This document shows, piece after piece, positions 39,289 to 47,995 of a DNA stretch of 64,000 nt. How positions within the stretch are numbered: the stretch's first letter is position 1; every line of letters begins with the position of its first letter. Source of the DNA: Pseudomonas fluorescens (GTDB taxonomy: Bacteria > Pseudomonadota > Gammaproteobacteria > Pseudomonadales > Pseudomonadaceae); contig NZ_LR134318.1 of the NCBI RefSeq assembly GCF_900636825.1, forward strand, positions 1,025,501 to 1,089,500. Direction: 5' to 3'. The translations under genes and the position numbers were made by a program. The notes beneath the pieces are model-generated. The model was not told the origin of the DNA. It saw nothing but the letters and a program-made list of their open reading frames with translations, and did no database searches.

Positions 39289-40200
39289 ATGAATGAGTCT
39301 GTGCGTTTCGAAGATAAAGTCGTAATCGTCACTGGCGCGGGTGGCGGCCTCGGACGCGCGCACGCACTGCTGTTTGCCAGGCAGGGCGCGAAAGTGTTGG
39401 TCAACGATCTCGGCGGCTCGACTCAAGGCGAGGGCGCGAATGCCTCGGCTGCCGACCGCGTAGTCGCAGAAATTCGCGAGGCGGGTGGCATCGCCGAGGC
39501 CAATCACGACTCCGTCACCGATGGCGACAAACTGGTGCAGAACGCCCTCGATGCGTTCGGCCGTGTCGACGTGGTGGTCAACAACGCAGGCATTCTGCGC
39601 GACAAGACGTTTCACAAAATGGACGACGCCGATTGGGATCTGGTGTACCGCGTCCACGTCGAAGGCGCCTACAAAGTCACCCGCGCCGCATGGCCACATC
39701 TGCGCGAGCAAAATTACGGCCGTGTGATTTTCACCGCTTCGACCTCAGGCATCTACGGCAACTTCGGCCAGTCCAACTATGGCATGGCCAAGCTCGGCCT
39801 TTACGGACTGACTCGCACCCTGGCCATCGAAGGGCGCAAGAACAACATTTTCGTCAACGCCATCGCACCGACTGGCGGCACGCGCATGACCGAGGGCTTG
39901 ATCCCGCCGCAAGTGTTCGAGCAACTCAAACCGGAACTGGTGAGCCCGTTGGTGGTGTATCTGGCCAGCGAGCAATGCCAGGAGACATCCGGGTTGTTCG
40001 AGGTCGGTGGCGGCTGGATGGGCAAGGTGCGCTGGGAACGCAGCCTGGGTGCCGGGTTCGATCCGCGCGAAGGCTTCTCGCCCGAGGATGTCGCGGCGCA
40101 TTGGCAGCAGATCTGTGATTTCGAAGGCGCGGCGCATCCGAAGGACAATATTGAAGCGCTGAAGGAAATGATGGCGAATTTGCAGAAGTATTCGGTTTAA
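39289..40200 (+). CDS. Short-chain dehydrogenase, (3R)-hydroxyacyl-CoA dehydrogenase type
   Basis: A 303-residue SDR. The cofactor motif is VTGAGGGLGRAHALLFARQG with NDLGGSTQGEG, a signature of the dehydrogenase unit of peroxisomal multifunctional enzyme 2. VVNNAGILRD, the serine in TASTSGIYGNFGQ and YGMAK complete the active site. The long insertion and tail (KVRWERSLG, FSPEDVAAHW) also match that group, which oxidises (3R)-hydroxyacyl-CoAs. The ATG at 39289 is preceded by a weak site. A terminator follows. Confidence 0.87.
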   Translation: MNESVRFEDKVVIVTGAGGGLGRAHALLFARQGAKVLVNDLGGSTQGEGANASAADRVVAEIREAGGIAEANHDSVTDGDKLVQNALDAFGRVDVVVNNAGILRDKTFHKMDDADWDLVYRVHVEGAYKVTRAAWPHLREQNYGRVIFTASTSGIYGNFGQSNYGMAKLGLYGLTRTLAIEGRKNNIFVNAIAPTGGTRMTEGLIPPQVFEQLKPELVSPLVVYLASEQCQETSGLFEVGGGWMGKVRWERSLGAGFDPREGFSPEDVAAHWQQICDFEGAAHPKDNIEALKEMMANLQKYSV

Positions 40201-40210
40201 GGATCTTCAA

Positions 40211-40243
40211 GCCTCGCTGCCGTTTGAATACAGCGAGGCTTTT
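40211..40243 (+). terminator. Rho-independent terminator after the SDR gene
   Basis: Stem GCCTCGCTG/CAGCGAGGC with an 11-base loop and four T. Confidence 0.85.
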
Positions 40244-40364
40244 CCATTATTACGCTTACCGTTCGCAGTTATAAGATCCGGGCCATGGCGATCGGACTCT
40301 GGATTGGCGCATCCAAAAAATTTATCGATGGAAGCAAATGCCAAGCTCGCAGAGTCTCATTGCC

Positions 40365-41174
40365 TTACTTGTCGGACTCTATGCGTTGGATACTCGTAAC
40401 GTGGCTCAGCATCTCGGCAAAGTGCTCCGCAGACCACTCTTTGCGGTCTGATACCTGGCCATCACCCAACTCGATCACACGTAATACGCCGTCAGACCTG
40501 AGCGCTACGTCTATCGAGAAAAAGGGACTGTCGATTAGTCGTGAACATTCGTTAACCAGATCGGGTACTTCACCGTTGACCCCATAGGTCTGCCCAAGAA
40601 GCACAAAGTAGCGACGCTCGGTATCTTCGAGATATTCCTCTCGTCGTCTGACGCATATACCGCCTTCAATCTGACCACGATATCGGCGCATAGCCTCAAC
40701 AACCGGCCCTATGCATTCGGGCGTGTCTACCAGACTGCCTCCTCCCGTATTGAGCGACTTTACGTAGTCCTTGATGAAGTAGCCCGGCCAGTGCAAACCG
40801 TCCAGTGCCTGTTTGAAATTTGCGTCCCAGGGCAGCACCACCGTTTCGCTCGTGCAGGACACCAACAACGGATACCACTCTGGCAGGTGATGACAGTGTC
40901 GATATTGCGTGGCGCTGGTAAATTCAACGGCACCCTTGTCGCGCAGGTGGGCAACCAAAGCAGCATAGGCGTCGGGTGTCAGCATCCACCCCCGGTACAA
41001 AACCGCGTCACCGGGCGAGACAGGCGCAGACGTCCTGAACAAACCTGTTTCGAAATCTTCAAATGAGAACAACACAGCCTGCAATCCCGCAGCCACTACT
41101 GCGTCGAACTCTACAGCGTAATGTTCATCGGGACGTTTCTTGTCAAACGGGTCACTGGGATAGAGGAGGTGCAT
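40365..41174 (-). CDS. ATP-grasp domain protein (DUF4343/R2K type)
   Basis: A 269-residue protein from ATG 41174, which has AGGA upstream; a TTG 33 bases earlier is less likely. It resembles the stand-alone ATP-grasp proteins of the DUF4343/R2K group (MHLLYPSDPFDKKRPDEHY), with FIKDYVKSLNTGGGS as nucleotide loop, a glutamate-rich central part and VIELGDGQVSD, which supplies metal-binding acid residues. Such enzymes ligate a carboxylate to an amine or thiol; substrates are usually unknown, and many lie in phage, toxin or peptide-modification loci. This copy has no obvious peptide partner. It looks AT-richer than its neighbours. Confidence 0.75.
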   Translation of the reverse strand: MHLLYPSDPFDKKRPDEHYAVEFDAVVAAGLQAVLFSFEDFETGLFRTSAPVSPGDAVLYRGWMLTPDAYAALVAHLRDKGAVEFTSATQYRHCHHLPEWYPLLVSCTSETVVLPWDANFKQALDGLHWPGYFIKDYVKSLNTGGGSLVDTPECIGPVVEAMRRYRGQIEGGICVRRREEYLEDTERRYFVLLGQTYGVNGEVPDLVNECSRLIDSPFFSIDVALRSDGVLRVIELGDGQVSDRKEWSAEHFAEMLSHVTSIQRIESDK

Positions 41175-41942
41175 ATCGCGTCCTATCGATGGGATGTTGC
41201 GGCTCAAATTTACCTGCGTCAGGGCTTTCTAAAAGTTCTTTCAGATATCCAGTATCAAGGTCTCGTTCCGGGGTTCGTATCAGCTGCAGTCTGGCGTCAT
41301 TTGCACAGCGATTAACTTACAACAGCTTTCGAACGGACATATCTGCATCGATCGCCAGTAAAGACTTACGTGGCTGTATGAATAATCTCGAACGCGGGTG
41401 AATAGTCTGTCTAAGAACGGTAAGAGAGAGGTTTCCTACAGGTGGTGCGGAAACTGTCCTCGTCGAGATAAGGAAGCTAAGAAAACGACGCCCATAAAAA
41501 AGGCCGCTGCAAACGCAGCGGCCAAGGTAAGACGTTGGATCAAGGAGCTACAAATCAACGTCAGTGAACACCGGGGTGACGAACCGAGACTTTCGATTCC
41601 TCTGAAATCTGTCGCCAATCGCTTCAATGTCTTAGCGTAGTCGGCTTCTCGCTTTACGGCGTCTGCCGGGAAAGCGCGTTCAGAATAAGCGCTCGGATGC
41701 GTAGGAAACATCCCGATTCCGGACATGCACTGTTACGAGGCGTGCAACAGTTCCGCGCACTGATGTGCACCATGCGTAACGTTGATGGTGTGCCATCCAG
41801 ACGATCCATGAATCGCGCCAGGCCCCGTACCGAGCGGGCATTCATCCTTTCGAGCGACAACACGAATACCTCCTTGGTGCGCTTATCGACCCGCTGGCAC
41901 GGCAGTAGGGTGGGGCCTTCTGTCACTCACCGGGGAAGACGC
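41175..41942. other. Gene-poor stretch between the ATP-grasp gene and the DUF1302 gene
   Basis: 768 bases in which I see no supported gene. Short open frames exist on both strands (for example 41398-41640 on plus and 41654-41926 on minus) but have no recognisable motifs, no good ribosome binding site and unlikely composition. The only clear element is a leftward terminator at 41496-41523. The stretch may hold remains of an excised gene or an unannotated RNA. Confidence 0.5.
41496..41523 (-). terminator. Leftward rho-independent terminator without an upstream gene
   Basis: Read on the minus strand: stem GGCCGCTGC/GCAGCGGCC with loop GTTT, followed by six T. It is perfect and strong, but no recognised gene on the minus strand ends near it. 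Confidence 0.85.
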
Positions 41943-43736
41943 ATGACAAAAACAACAATGCGCGCCATCTTCACACCGCAGGCGCTGGCCGCTGCGGTGG
42001 CTTTGGGTTGCTGCGCTCAGGCGCACGCGGTTGCCTTCAACATCGGCGAAATCGAAGGCACCTTCGATTCCTCGCTTTCGGTCGGTGCCAGTTGGGGCCT
42101 GCGCGATGCCGACAATTCGCTGGTCGGCACGGTCAACAGTGGCACCGGGCAATCCTCGACCGGCGATGACGGACGTCTGAACTTCAAGAAAGGCGAGACG
42201 TTTTCGAAAATTTTCAAAGGCATTCACGACCTCGAACTCAAGTACGGCGATACCGGTGTATTCGTGCGCGGCAAGTACTGGTATGACTTCGAACTCAAGG
42301 ACGAAGACCGTGAGTTCAAACAGATCAGCGACAGCGGCCGCAAGGAAGGCGCAAAGTCTTCCGGCGCGCAGATCCTCGATGCCTTCGTTTATCACAACTA
42401 CGCCATCGCCGATCTGCCGGGCACCGTGCGTGCGGGCAAGCAGGTGGTGAGCTGGGGTGAAAGTACCTTCATCGGCAACTCGATCAACAGCATCAACCCG
42501 ATCGACGTTTCGGCGTTCCGCCGCCCGGGCGCGGAGATCAAGGAAGGTCTGATCCCGGTAAACATGCTGTTCGGCTCGCAGACCCTGACGGACAAACTAT
42601 CGGTCGAAGGTTTCTATCAACTGGAATGGGACCAGACCGTTCTCGACAACTGCGGCACGTTCTTCGGCGTCGATGTCGCGGCAGACGGCTGCAACAACGG
42701 CTACACCGTCGGCAGCCCGGCGGTGGCGCCACTGGTGCCGCTGACCACCGCGTTCGGCCAAGGCATCCAGGTGACGCGCGAAGGCGTGGTGATTCCGCGC
42801 GGCGGCGATCGTGATGCGCGTGATTCGGGGCAGTGGGGCACGGCGTTGCGCTGGCTGGGTGACGACACCGAGTACGGGCTCTATTTCATGAACTACCACA
42901 GCCGCACGCCAACGGTCGGCACCACGACGGCGGGCCTGTCGACGCTGGCGGCGTTGCCGGGACTGGTCGGTATCGCCAACGGCCTGGCGCCCGGCAGCGG
43001 TGCGGGGCTGGCGCAAAGCGTGATGCTTGGACGCGGCCAGTACTATCTGGAATATCCGGAAGACATCCGCCTGTACGGGGCGAGTTTCTCCACGACGCTG
43101 CCCACCGGCACCGCGTGGACCGGCGAAATCAGCTATCGCCCCAACGCCCCGGTACAGGTCAACACCAATGACCTGACGCTGGCGCTGGTCAATCCGATTG
43201 CCGGCGGTACTGCATCGCCGCTGGCGACTTCGCCGGGCGCCGACAACAAAGGTTATCGCCGCAAAGAAGTGACGCAAATCCAAAGCACTCTGACGCACTT
43301 CTTCGATCAGGTGTTGGGCGCAGAACGTCTGACTGTGGTCGGCGAAGCGGCGGTGGTGCACGTCGGCGGTCTGGAATCGCGCAGCCAGCTGCGTTACGGC
43401 CGCGATTCGGTGTACGGCCAGTATGGGTTCGGCGGCGATACCGACGGTTTTGTCACTTCCACGTCGTGGGGCTACCGCGCCCGGGCCATTCTCGATTACG
43501 GCAATGTGATCGGCGGGATCAACCTCAAGCCCAATCTGTCGTGGTCGCACGACGTCGCCGGCTATGGCCCCAACGGCCTGTTCAACGAAGGCGCGAAAGC
43601 GATCAGCGTCGGCGTCGATGCCGACTATCGCAATACCTACACCGCAAGCCTGAGTTACACCGACTTTTTCGGCGGTGACTACAACGTCCTCGAAGACCGT
43701 GACTTCGTGGCCCTGAGCTTCGGCGTGAACTTCTGA
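41943..43736 (+). CDS. DUF1302 outer-membrane protein
   Basis: A 597-residue protein with a signal peptide (FTPQALAAAVALGCCAQAHA, cleavage about residue 32) and the DUF1302 body, rich in aromatic beta strands (YGDTGVFVRGKYWYDFEL, VRAGKQVVSWGESTFIGNSI). It ends in a strand with terminal phenylalanine (VALSFGVNF), as outer-membrane barrels do. An alternative ATG lies at 41958. DUF1302 and DUF1329 genes nearly always occur together. Roles proposed in other bacteria involve export or processing of hydrophobic compounds, but none is established. RBS GGGGAAGA precedes the ATG. The DUF1329 gene follows after 23 bases. Confidence 0.87.
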   Translation: MTKTTMRAIFTPQALAAAVALGCCAQAHAVAFNIGEIEGTFDSSLSVGASWGLRDADNSLVGTVNSGTGQSSTGDDGRLNFKKGETFSKIFKGIHDLELKYGDTGVFVRGKYWYDFELKDEDREFKQISDSGRKEGAKSSGAQILDAFVYHNYAIADLPGTVRAGKQVVSWGESTFIGNSINSINPIDVSAFRRPGAEIKEGLIPVNMLFGSQTLTDKLSVEGFYQLEWDQTVLDNCGTFFGVDVAADGCNNGYTVGSPAVAPLVPLTTAFGQGIQVTREGVVIPRGGDRDARDSGQWGTALRWLGDDTEYGLYFMNYHSRTPTVGTTTAGLSTLAALPGLVGIANGLAPGSGAGLAQSVMLGRGQYYLEYPEDIRLYGASFSTTLPTGTAWTGEISYRPNAPVQVNTNDLTLALVNPIAGGTASPLATSPGADNKGYRRKEVTQIQSTLTHFFDQVLGAERLTVVGEAAVVHVGGLESRSQLRYGRDSVYGQYGFGGDTDGFVTSTSWGYRARAILDYGNVIGGINLKPNLSWSHDVAGYGPNGLFNEGAKAISVGVDADYRNTYTASLSYTDFFGGDYNVLEDRDFVALSFGVNF

Positions 43737-43759
43737 TCTGCTCGAGAAGGATGACTGCA

Positions 43760-45127
43760 ATGCGCAAAACGATTCTGCAATGTGGCGTGCTGGCCCTGAG
43801 TCTGCTGGCGGCCAATGTGATGGCGGCGGTGTCGCCGGACGAAGCCAACAAGCTCGGCACCAGCCTGACTCCGCTCGGGGCGGAGAAGGCGGGCAACGCT
43901 GACGGCTCGATCCCGGCCTGGACCGGTGGTCTGCCGAAAAACGCCGGGGCGGTGGACAGCAAAGGTTTTCTCGCCGACCCGTTCGCCAGTGAAAAACCGT
44001 TATTTACCATCACCGCCGCCAACGTCGACAAATACAAGGACAAGCTGTCCGACGGCCAGGTCGCCATGTTCAAGCGCTACCCGGAAACCTACAGGATTCC
44101 GGTCTATCCGACCCATCGCACGGTAGGCGCACCCGCGGACATCTACGAGTCGGCCAAGCGCAGCGCGCTCAATGTGACGTCGATCAATGATGGTAATGGC
44201 TTGGCCAATTTCACTGGCAACCGCTACTACGCGTTCCCGATTCCAAAGAACGGCGTCGAGGTGCTGTGGAACCACATCACCCGCTATCACGGTGGCAACC
44301 TCAAGCGCACCATCACCCAGGTGACTCCGCAAACCAACGGCAGCTATACGCCGATCCGCTTTGAGGAGGTGATCGCTGTACCGCAACTGATGAAGGATAT
44401 CGATCCGGAAAAAGCCGCCAATGTGCTGACCTTTTTCAAACAATCGGTAACGGCCCCGGCGCGATTGGCCGGTAACGTGCTGCTGGTGCACGAAACCCTC
44501 GATCAGGTCAAAGAGCCGCGTCTGGCCTGGATCTACAACGCCGGCCAGCGCCGCGTGCGTCGCGCACCGCAAGTCGCCTATGACGGGCCGGGCACTGCCG
44601 CAGATGGCTTGCGTACCTCGGACAACTTCGACATGTTTTCCGGCGCGCCCGATCGCTACGACTGGAAACTGGTCGGCAAGAAGGAAATGTACATTCCGTA
44701 CAACAGCTACAAACTCGATTCGCCAAGCCTGAAGTACGACGATGTGGTCAAGGCCGGGCACATCAATCAGGACCTGACCCGATACGAACTGCACCGCGTG
44801 TGGGAGGTGATCGGCACGGTCAAGCCGAGCGAGCGGCATATTTACGCCAAGCGTCACATGTACATCGACGAGGACAGCTGGCAAGTGGCGCTGGCCGATC
44901 ATTACGACGGTCGCGGCCAATTATGGCGAGTCGCCGAAGGTCATGCGCAGTTCTACTACGATCACCAGGCGCAGGCTTACACGCTCGAGGCGCTCTACGA
45001 CATCATCGCCGGCCGCTACATTGCCCTTGGCATGAAAAACGAAGAGAAGCGCAGCTTCGAATTCGGCTTCGAAGCCAAGGCGGCGGATTTCACCCCGTCG
45101 GCCCTGCGCACGGAAGGCGTTCGTTAA
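43760..45127 (+). CDS. DUF1329 outer-membrane lipoprotein-sorting-fold protein
   Basis: A 455-residue periplasmic or outer-membrane-associated protein with a signal peptide (TILQCGVLALSLLAANVMAAV, about 1-23) and the DUF1329 domain, related to LolB-like folds (EANKLGTSLTPLGAEKAG, GSIPAWTGGLP, WIYNAGQRRVRRAPQVAYD). The ATG at 43760 is used because AAGGATG lies at proper spacing; the ATG at 43751 sits directly on the purine stretch. It forms an operon with the DUF1302 gene. A terminator follows. Confidence 0.87.
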   Translation: MRKTILQCGVLALSLLAANVMAAVSPDEANKLGTSLTPLGAEKAGNADGSIPAWTGGLPKNAGAVDSKGFLADPFASEKPLFTITAANVDKYKDKLSDGQVAMFKRYPETYRIPVYPTHRTVGAPADIYESAKRSALNVTSINDGNGLANFTGNRYYAFPIPKNGVEVLWNHITRYHGGNLKRTITQVTPQTNGSYTPIRFEEVIAVPQLMKDIDPEKAANVLTFFKQSVTAPARLAGNVLLVHETLDQVKEPRLAWIYNAGQRRVRRAPQVAYDGPGTAADGLRTSDNFDMFSGAPDRYDWKLVGKKEMYIPYNSYKLDSPSLKYDDVVKAGHINQDLTRYELHRVWEVIGTVKPSERHIYAKRHMYIDEDSWQVALADHYDGRGQLWRVAEGHAQFYYDHQAQAYTLEALYDIIAGRYIALGMKNEEKRSFEFGFEAKAADFTPSALRTEGVR

Positions 45128-45146
45128 GTTTCGATCTATCGGCTGG

Positions 45147-45175
45147 ACAAAAGGCGACCGCACGGTCGCTTTTTT
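45147..45175 (+). terminator. Rho-independent terminator after the DUF1329 gene
   Basis: Stem GCGACCG/CGGTCGC with a two-base loop by strict pairing, preceded by A residues and followed by seven T. Confidence 0.85.
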
Positions 45176-45264
45176 TATGGACAGCAATCAGCGCTCTGAA
45201 TACTCGTCAACAAGCGGATTGGAGAGGGCTAGGGTGACTGCACAACGATAATAAGGCTCACCCG

Positions 45265-47826
45265 ATGACCGCCATGACTTTGTGCCAGGATCGCCCCGGA
45301 TTTCTTCCCCGACTGTCCTCCCACCATCAGTTGCGTCCGCGCCTGAGCGAACCATTACTTGAGTCGGCGGCGCGGGTCAGGTTGATTTGCGCACCCGCTG
45401 GCAGCGGTAAAAGTGCGTTGCTGACCGAGTGCATGGGACAGGCGCCCACCGCGTGTGAGGTGCGCTGGTTGCCTTTGACTGGCGCAACATTGAGCCAAGG
45501 CGAATTCTGTCATCGACTGACGCAGACCTTGGGTCTGCCCGGGAACGTTGATACTACGTCATTGCTCTCGATCCTGGCGCAATGGTCAACACCGACGTGG
45601 CTGTTTATCGACGATTACTGTCGTCAGCCGGATCCGGCTCTGGACGCCTGGCTCGACCGCCTGCTGGCAGTCAGCAGTCCGGCGTTGATCTGGTGGATCG
45701 CTACGCGCCGACGTCCGCAATGCAATTGGCCGCGACTGTTGCTTGGCGATGAGTTGTACGAGTGCGAAAGCGCAACGTTAGCGTTGACGCCACTGGAAAT
45801 CGCTGGCGCCCTGAGGCATCTGACCCCGGAGCAGGCCGGCAGCGTCGCCGCACGCATCGGCGAGCGCACCGGCGGTTGGTGCGCCGGTGTGCGGATGGCG
45901 CTGCTGCAAAAGTGTGACTGGTCACAAAGCATTCAGCCCCGGCAACGCGTCGACACGTTGCTCGATTATCTGCAGCACGAACTATTCAGCAGCCTCACGC
46001 CTGAGCTGACAGAGGCGTGGCGGGTGCTGGCGCATTTGCCGCGCTTCAATGCCGAACTGTGTGAGCATTTGTTCGGTGCGGGGGAAGGGGCGCAATACCT
46101 GCGCACGCTGCAAGAACTCGGCTGCTTTATCGAGCCATGGAACGATTCAGTGCATTGGTTGCAGATATTTGCGCCGCTGTCGCGGGTCATGCGTGACGAG
46201 CAATGGCCCTGCGCCCGGTCATGGCATCGACGGGCGTGCCAATGGTTCAGCGCTGCGCAGGATTGGCGCTCGGCGTTTGAGCAGGCGCTGTTGGCTGAAG
46301 AGTATGAGGCGGCGGTCAGTCTGTTGCAGTACTTCAGTTTCGAAAATCTGTTCGAAGAGCAAACCGTTGTGCTGTTGTTGCGTCTGCACGAGTGCCACGG
46401 CGAAGCATTGACCATGAGTACGCCGCAATTGGTCGGGTTGATCACTGCAGCGCTGCTGTTTGCCGGTCGATTCGAACAGGCCGCGCATTGCATCGAACAA
46501 CTATCGCGCTTCATGCCCCAACCTACAGCCGCGCTCGAGCGGCAATTGATTGCTCGGTGGCAAACGTTGCAGGGCTGGTTGTTTCATCTTGAAGGCCGGA
46601 TGAGTTGTGCTGAGGGACTCTTTAACGAGGCGCTGGATTCGCTCGATGGCGATAACTGGATTGCCCGGTTGATGTGTTTGTCCGGCTTGACTCAGCAGGC
46701 GCTGCTCAGAGGCGAGCTCGATGTGGCACACGCGCAGAATCGCCAGGCGTTATGTCTGGCACGGGCGCATGATTCGCTGGTTTTCGAAGCGCTGCTTGAA
46801 CTCGATCACGCGCAAATACTCGAACAGCGCGGCGCGGCCTCTCGGGCGGAAAGTCTGTTGGCGGCGGTGCATGATCTGCTCGGCAGACTCTCTACCCCGC
46901 CGGCGCCGCTAATGGGACGGGTTGCGCTGCGACGCGGTCGTCTGGCTCTGAGTCAGGGATTGGATGATGTCGCGGCGAAGTTCTTTCGGTCGGGACTGGA
47001 CGATTGCAAACGCAACCATGACAAGCGTGCGTTGTACGGATATCTGGGGCAGGCGCAACTGGCGGCTAATCAGGGGGATTTCGAAAACGCATTCGTCTGG
47101 CTGCGCGATGCGCAGCGATTGATGCAACAGCGACAGATCCCGGAAACGGTCTATCGCGGGGTGCTGTTACAGGTCAGCAGTGTGTTCTGGTTACAACAAG
47201 GACGTGCCGAGTTGGCAAGCGAGGCCATGAATCGTCTTCTGCGACACTATCAAGGTCCGGATGCAGTGCAGGCCCCGCCAGCGACAATCGAGTTGATTCC
47301 CCGGGTTGAATGCCTGTTGATGTTGGCGCAGGCGGCTTTATGTGCGGCCTGTAATGCGATTGCCCGTCTCAATGAATTATTGGCGGCTGCTGCACATTGC
47401 CGAATGCATGTTCTCGAAACCGACTTGTATCTGGCGTTGGCCGAGGTGGCTTACTTGCAGGGCGATCAGGATTCAGCGCGAAACTATTTGCAGCAAGGAC
47501 TGCAACGGGTCAGTCAGTACAGGTTGTATCAGGCATTGCGCGAACTGACATTGCGCCGACCTGGGTTGCTGCCAGCACTCGATGACAAGATGTCACCAAA
47601 CCATCCGACACCGGAATTGAGCGGTAGCGTTCTGCTTAGTCAGCGAGAGCTTGAAGTTTTACGGTTGATCGCCAAGGGTTATTCCAATCAACAGATTGCA
47701 GATGAGCTTTTTATCTCGCTACATACGGTAAAGACTCACGCGAGAAGGATACATGGAAAGTTGGGAGTGGAGCGAAGAACTCAGGCGGTGGCCAGTGCCA
47801 AGTTACTGGGGTTGAAACTCGATTGA
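45265..47826 (+). CDS. LuxR-family regulator, MalT-like (LAL type)
   Basis: An 853-residue ATP-dependent activator. The N-terminal STAND/AAA-type ATPase has Walker [10 protein letters not shown] (42-50) and Walker B-like [10 protein letters not shown] long TPR-like helical region (about 330-780) follows, then a LuxR HTH in the last 65 residues ([40 protein letters not shown]). MalT-type proteins bind an inducer through the TPR region. An ATG at 45274 is an alternative start. Same direction as the DUF1302/1329 pair, which such regulators often accompany, and as the toxin-like gene downstream; it could control either. Confidence 0.9.
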   Translation: MTAMTLCQDRPGFLPRLSSHHQLRPRLSEPLLESAARVRLICAPAGSGKSALLTECMGQAPTACEVRWLPLTGATLSQGEFCHRLTQTLGLPGNVDTTSLLSILAQWSTPTWLFIDDYCRQPDPALDAWLDRLLAVSSPALIWWIATRRRPQCNWPRLLLGDELYECESATLALTPLEIAGALRHLTPEQAGSVAARIGERTGGWCAGVRMALLQKCDWSQSIQPRQRVDTLLDYLQHELFSSLTPELTEAWRVLAHLPRFNAELCEHLFGAGEGAQYLRTLQELGCFIEPWNDSVHWLQIFAPLSRVMRDEQWPCARSWHRRACQWFSAAQDWRSAFEQALLAEEYEAAVSLLQYFSFENLFEEQTVVLLLRLHECHGEALTMSTPQLVGLITAALLFAGRFEQAAHCIEQLSRFMPQPTAALERQLIARWQTLQGWLFHLEGRMSCAEGLFNEALDSLDGDNWIARLMCLSGLTQQALLRGELDVAHAQNRQALCLARAHDSLVFEALLELDHAQILEQRGAASRAESLLAAVHDLLGRLSTPPAPLMGRVALRRGRLALSQGLDDVAAKFFRSGLDDCKRNHDKRALYGYLGQAQLAANQGDFENAFVWLRDAQRLMQQRQIPETVYRGVLLQVSSVFWLQQGRAELASEAMNRLLRHYQGPDAVQAPPATIELIPRVECLLMLAQAALCAACNAIARLNELLAAAAHCRMHVLETDLYLALAEVAYLQGDQDSARNYLQQGLQRVSQYRLYQALRELTLRRPGLLPALDDKMSPNHPTPELSGSVLLSQRELEVLRLIAKGYSNQQIADELFISLHTVKTHARRIHGKLGVERRTQAVASAKLLGLKLD

Positions 47827-47995
47827 TATTATTGCTTTTATCCATGGATATCACTGTTTACTTGCCGGTCCGAGACGTTTGATAACTTTTAAACATGTGT
47901 GGTAACGGCTGTTTGATGTTCTTTGGAATCCAGCTTCGATAACTTTCGACTTTCAAGTGGCGCAGGGTCATTTGAATTCTGGAAGTGAGAAACTG

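Noticed and set aside
41398..41640. An 80-residue lysine- and alanine-rich open frame on the plus strand
   Set aside because: Its middle is the stem of a leftward terminator, and it has no ribosome binding site or homologue that I recognise.
41654..41926. A 90-residue frame on the minus strand, considered as a transposase remnant
   Set aside because: No transposase motif or inverted ends; the resemblance was too weak to claim.
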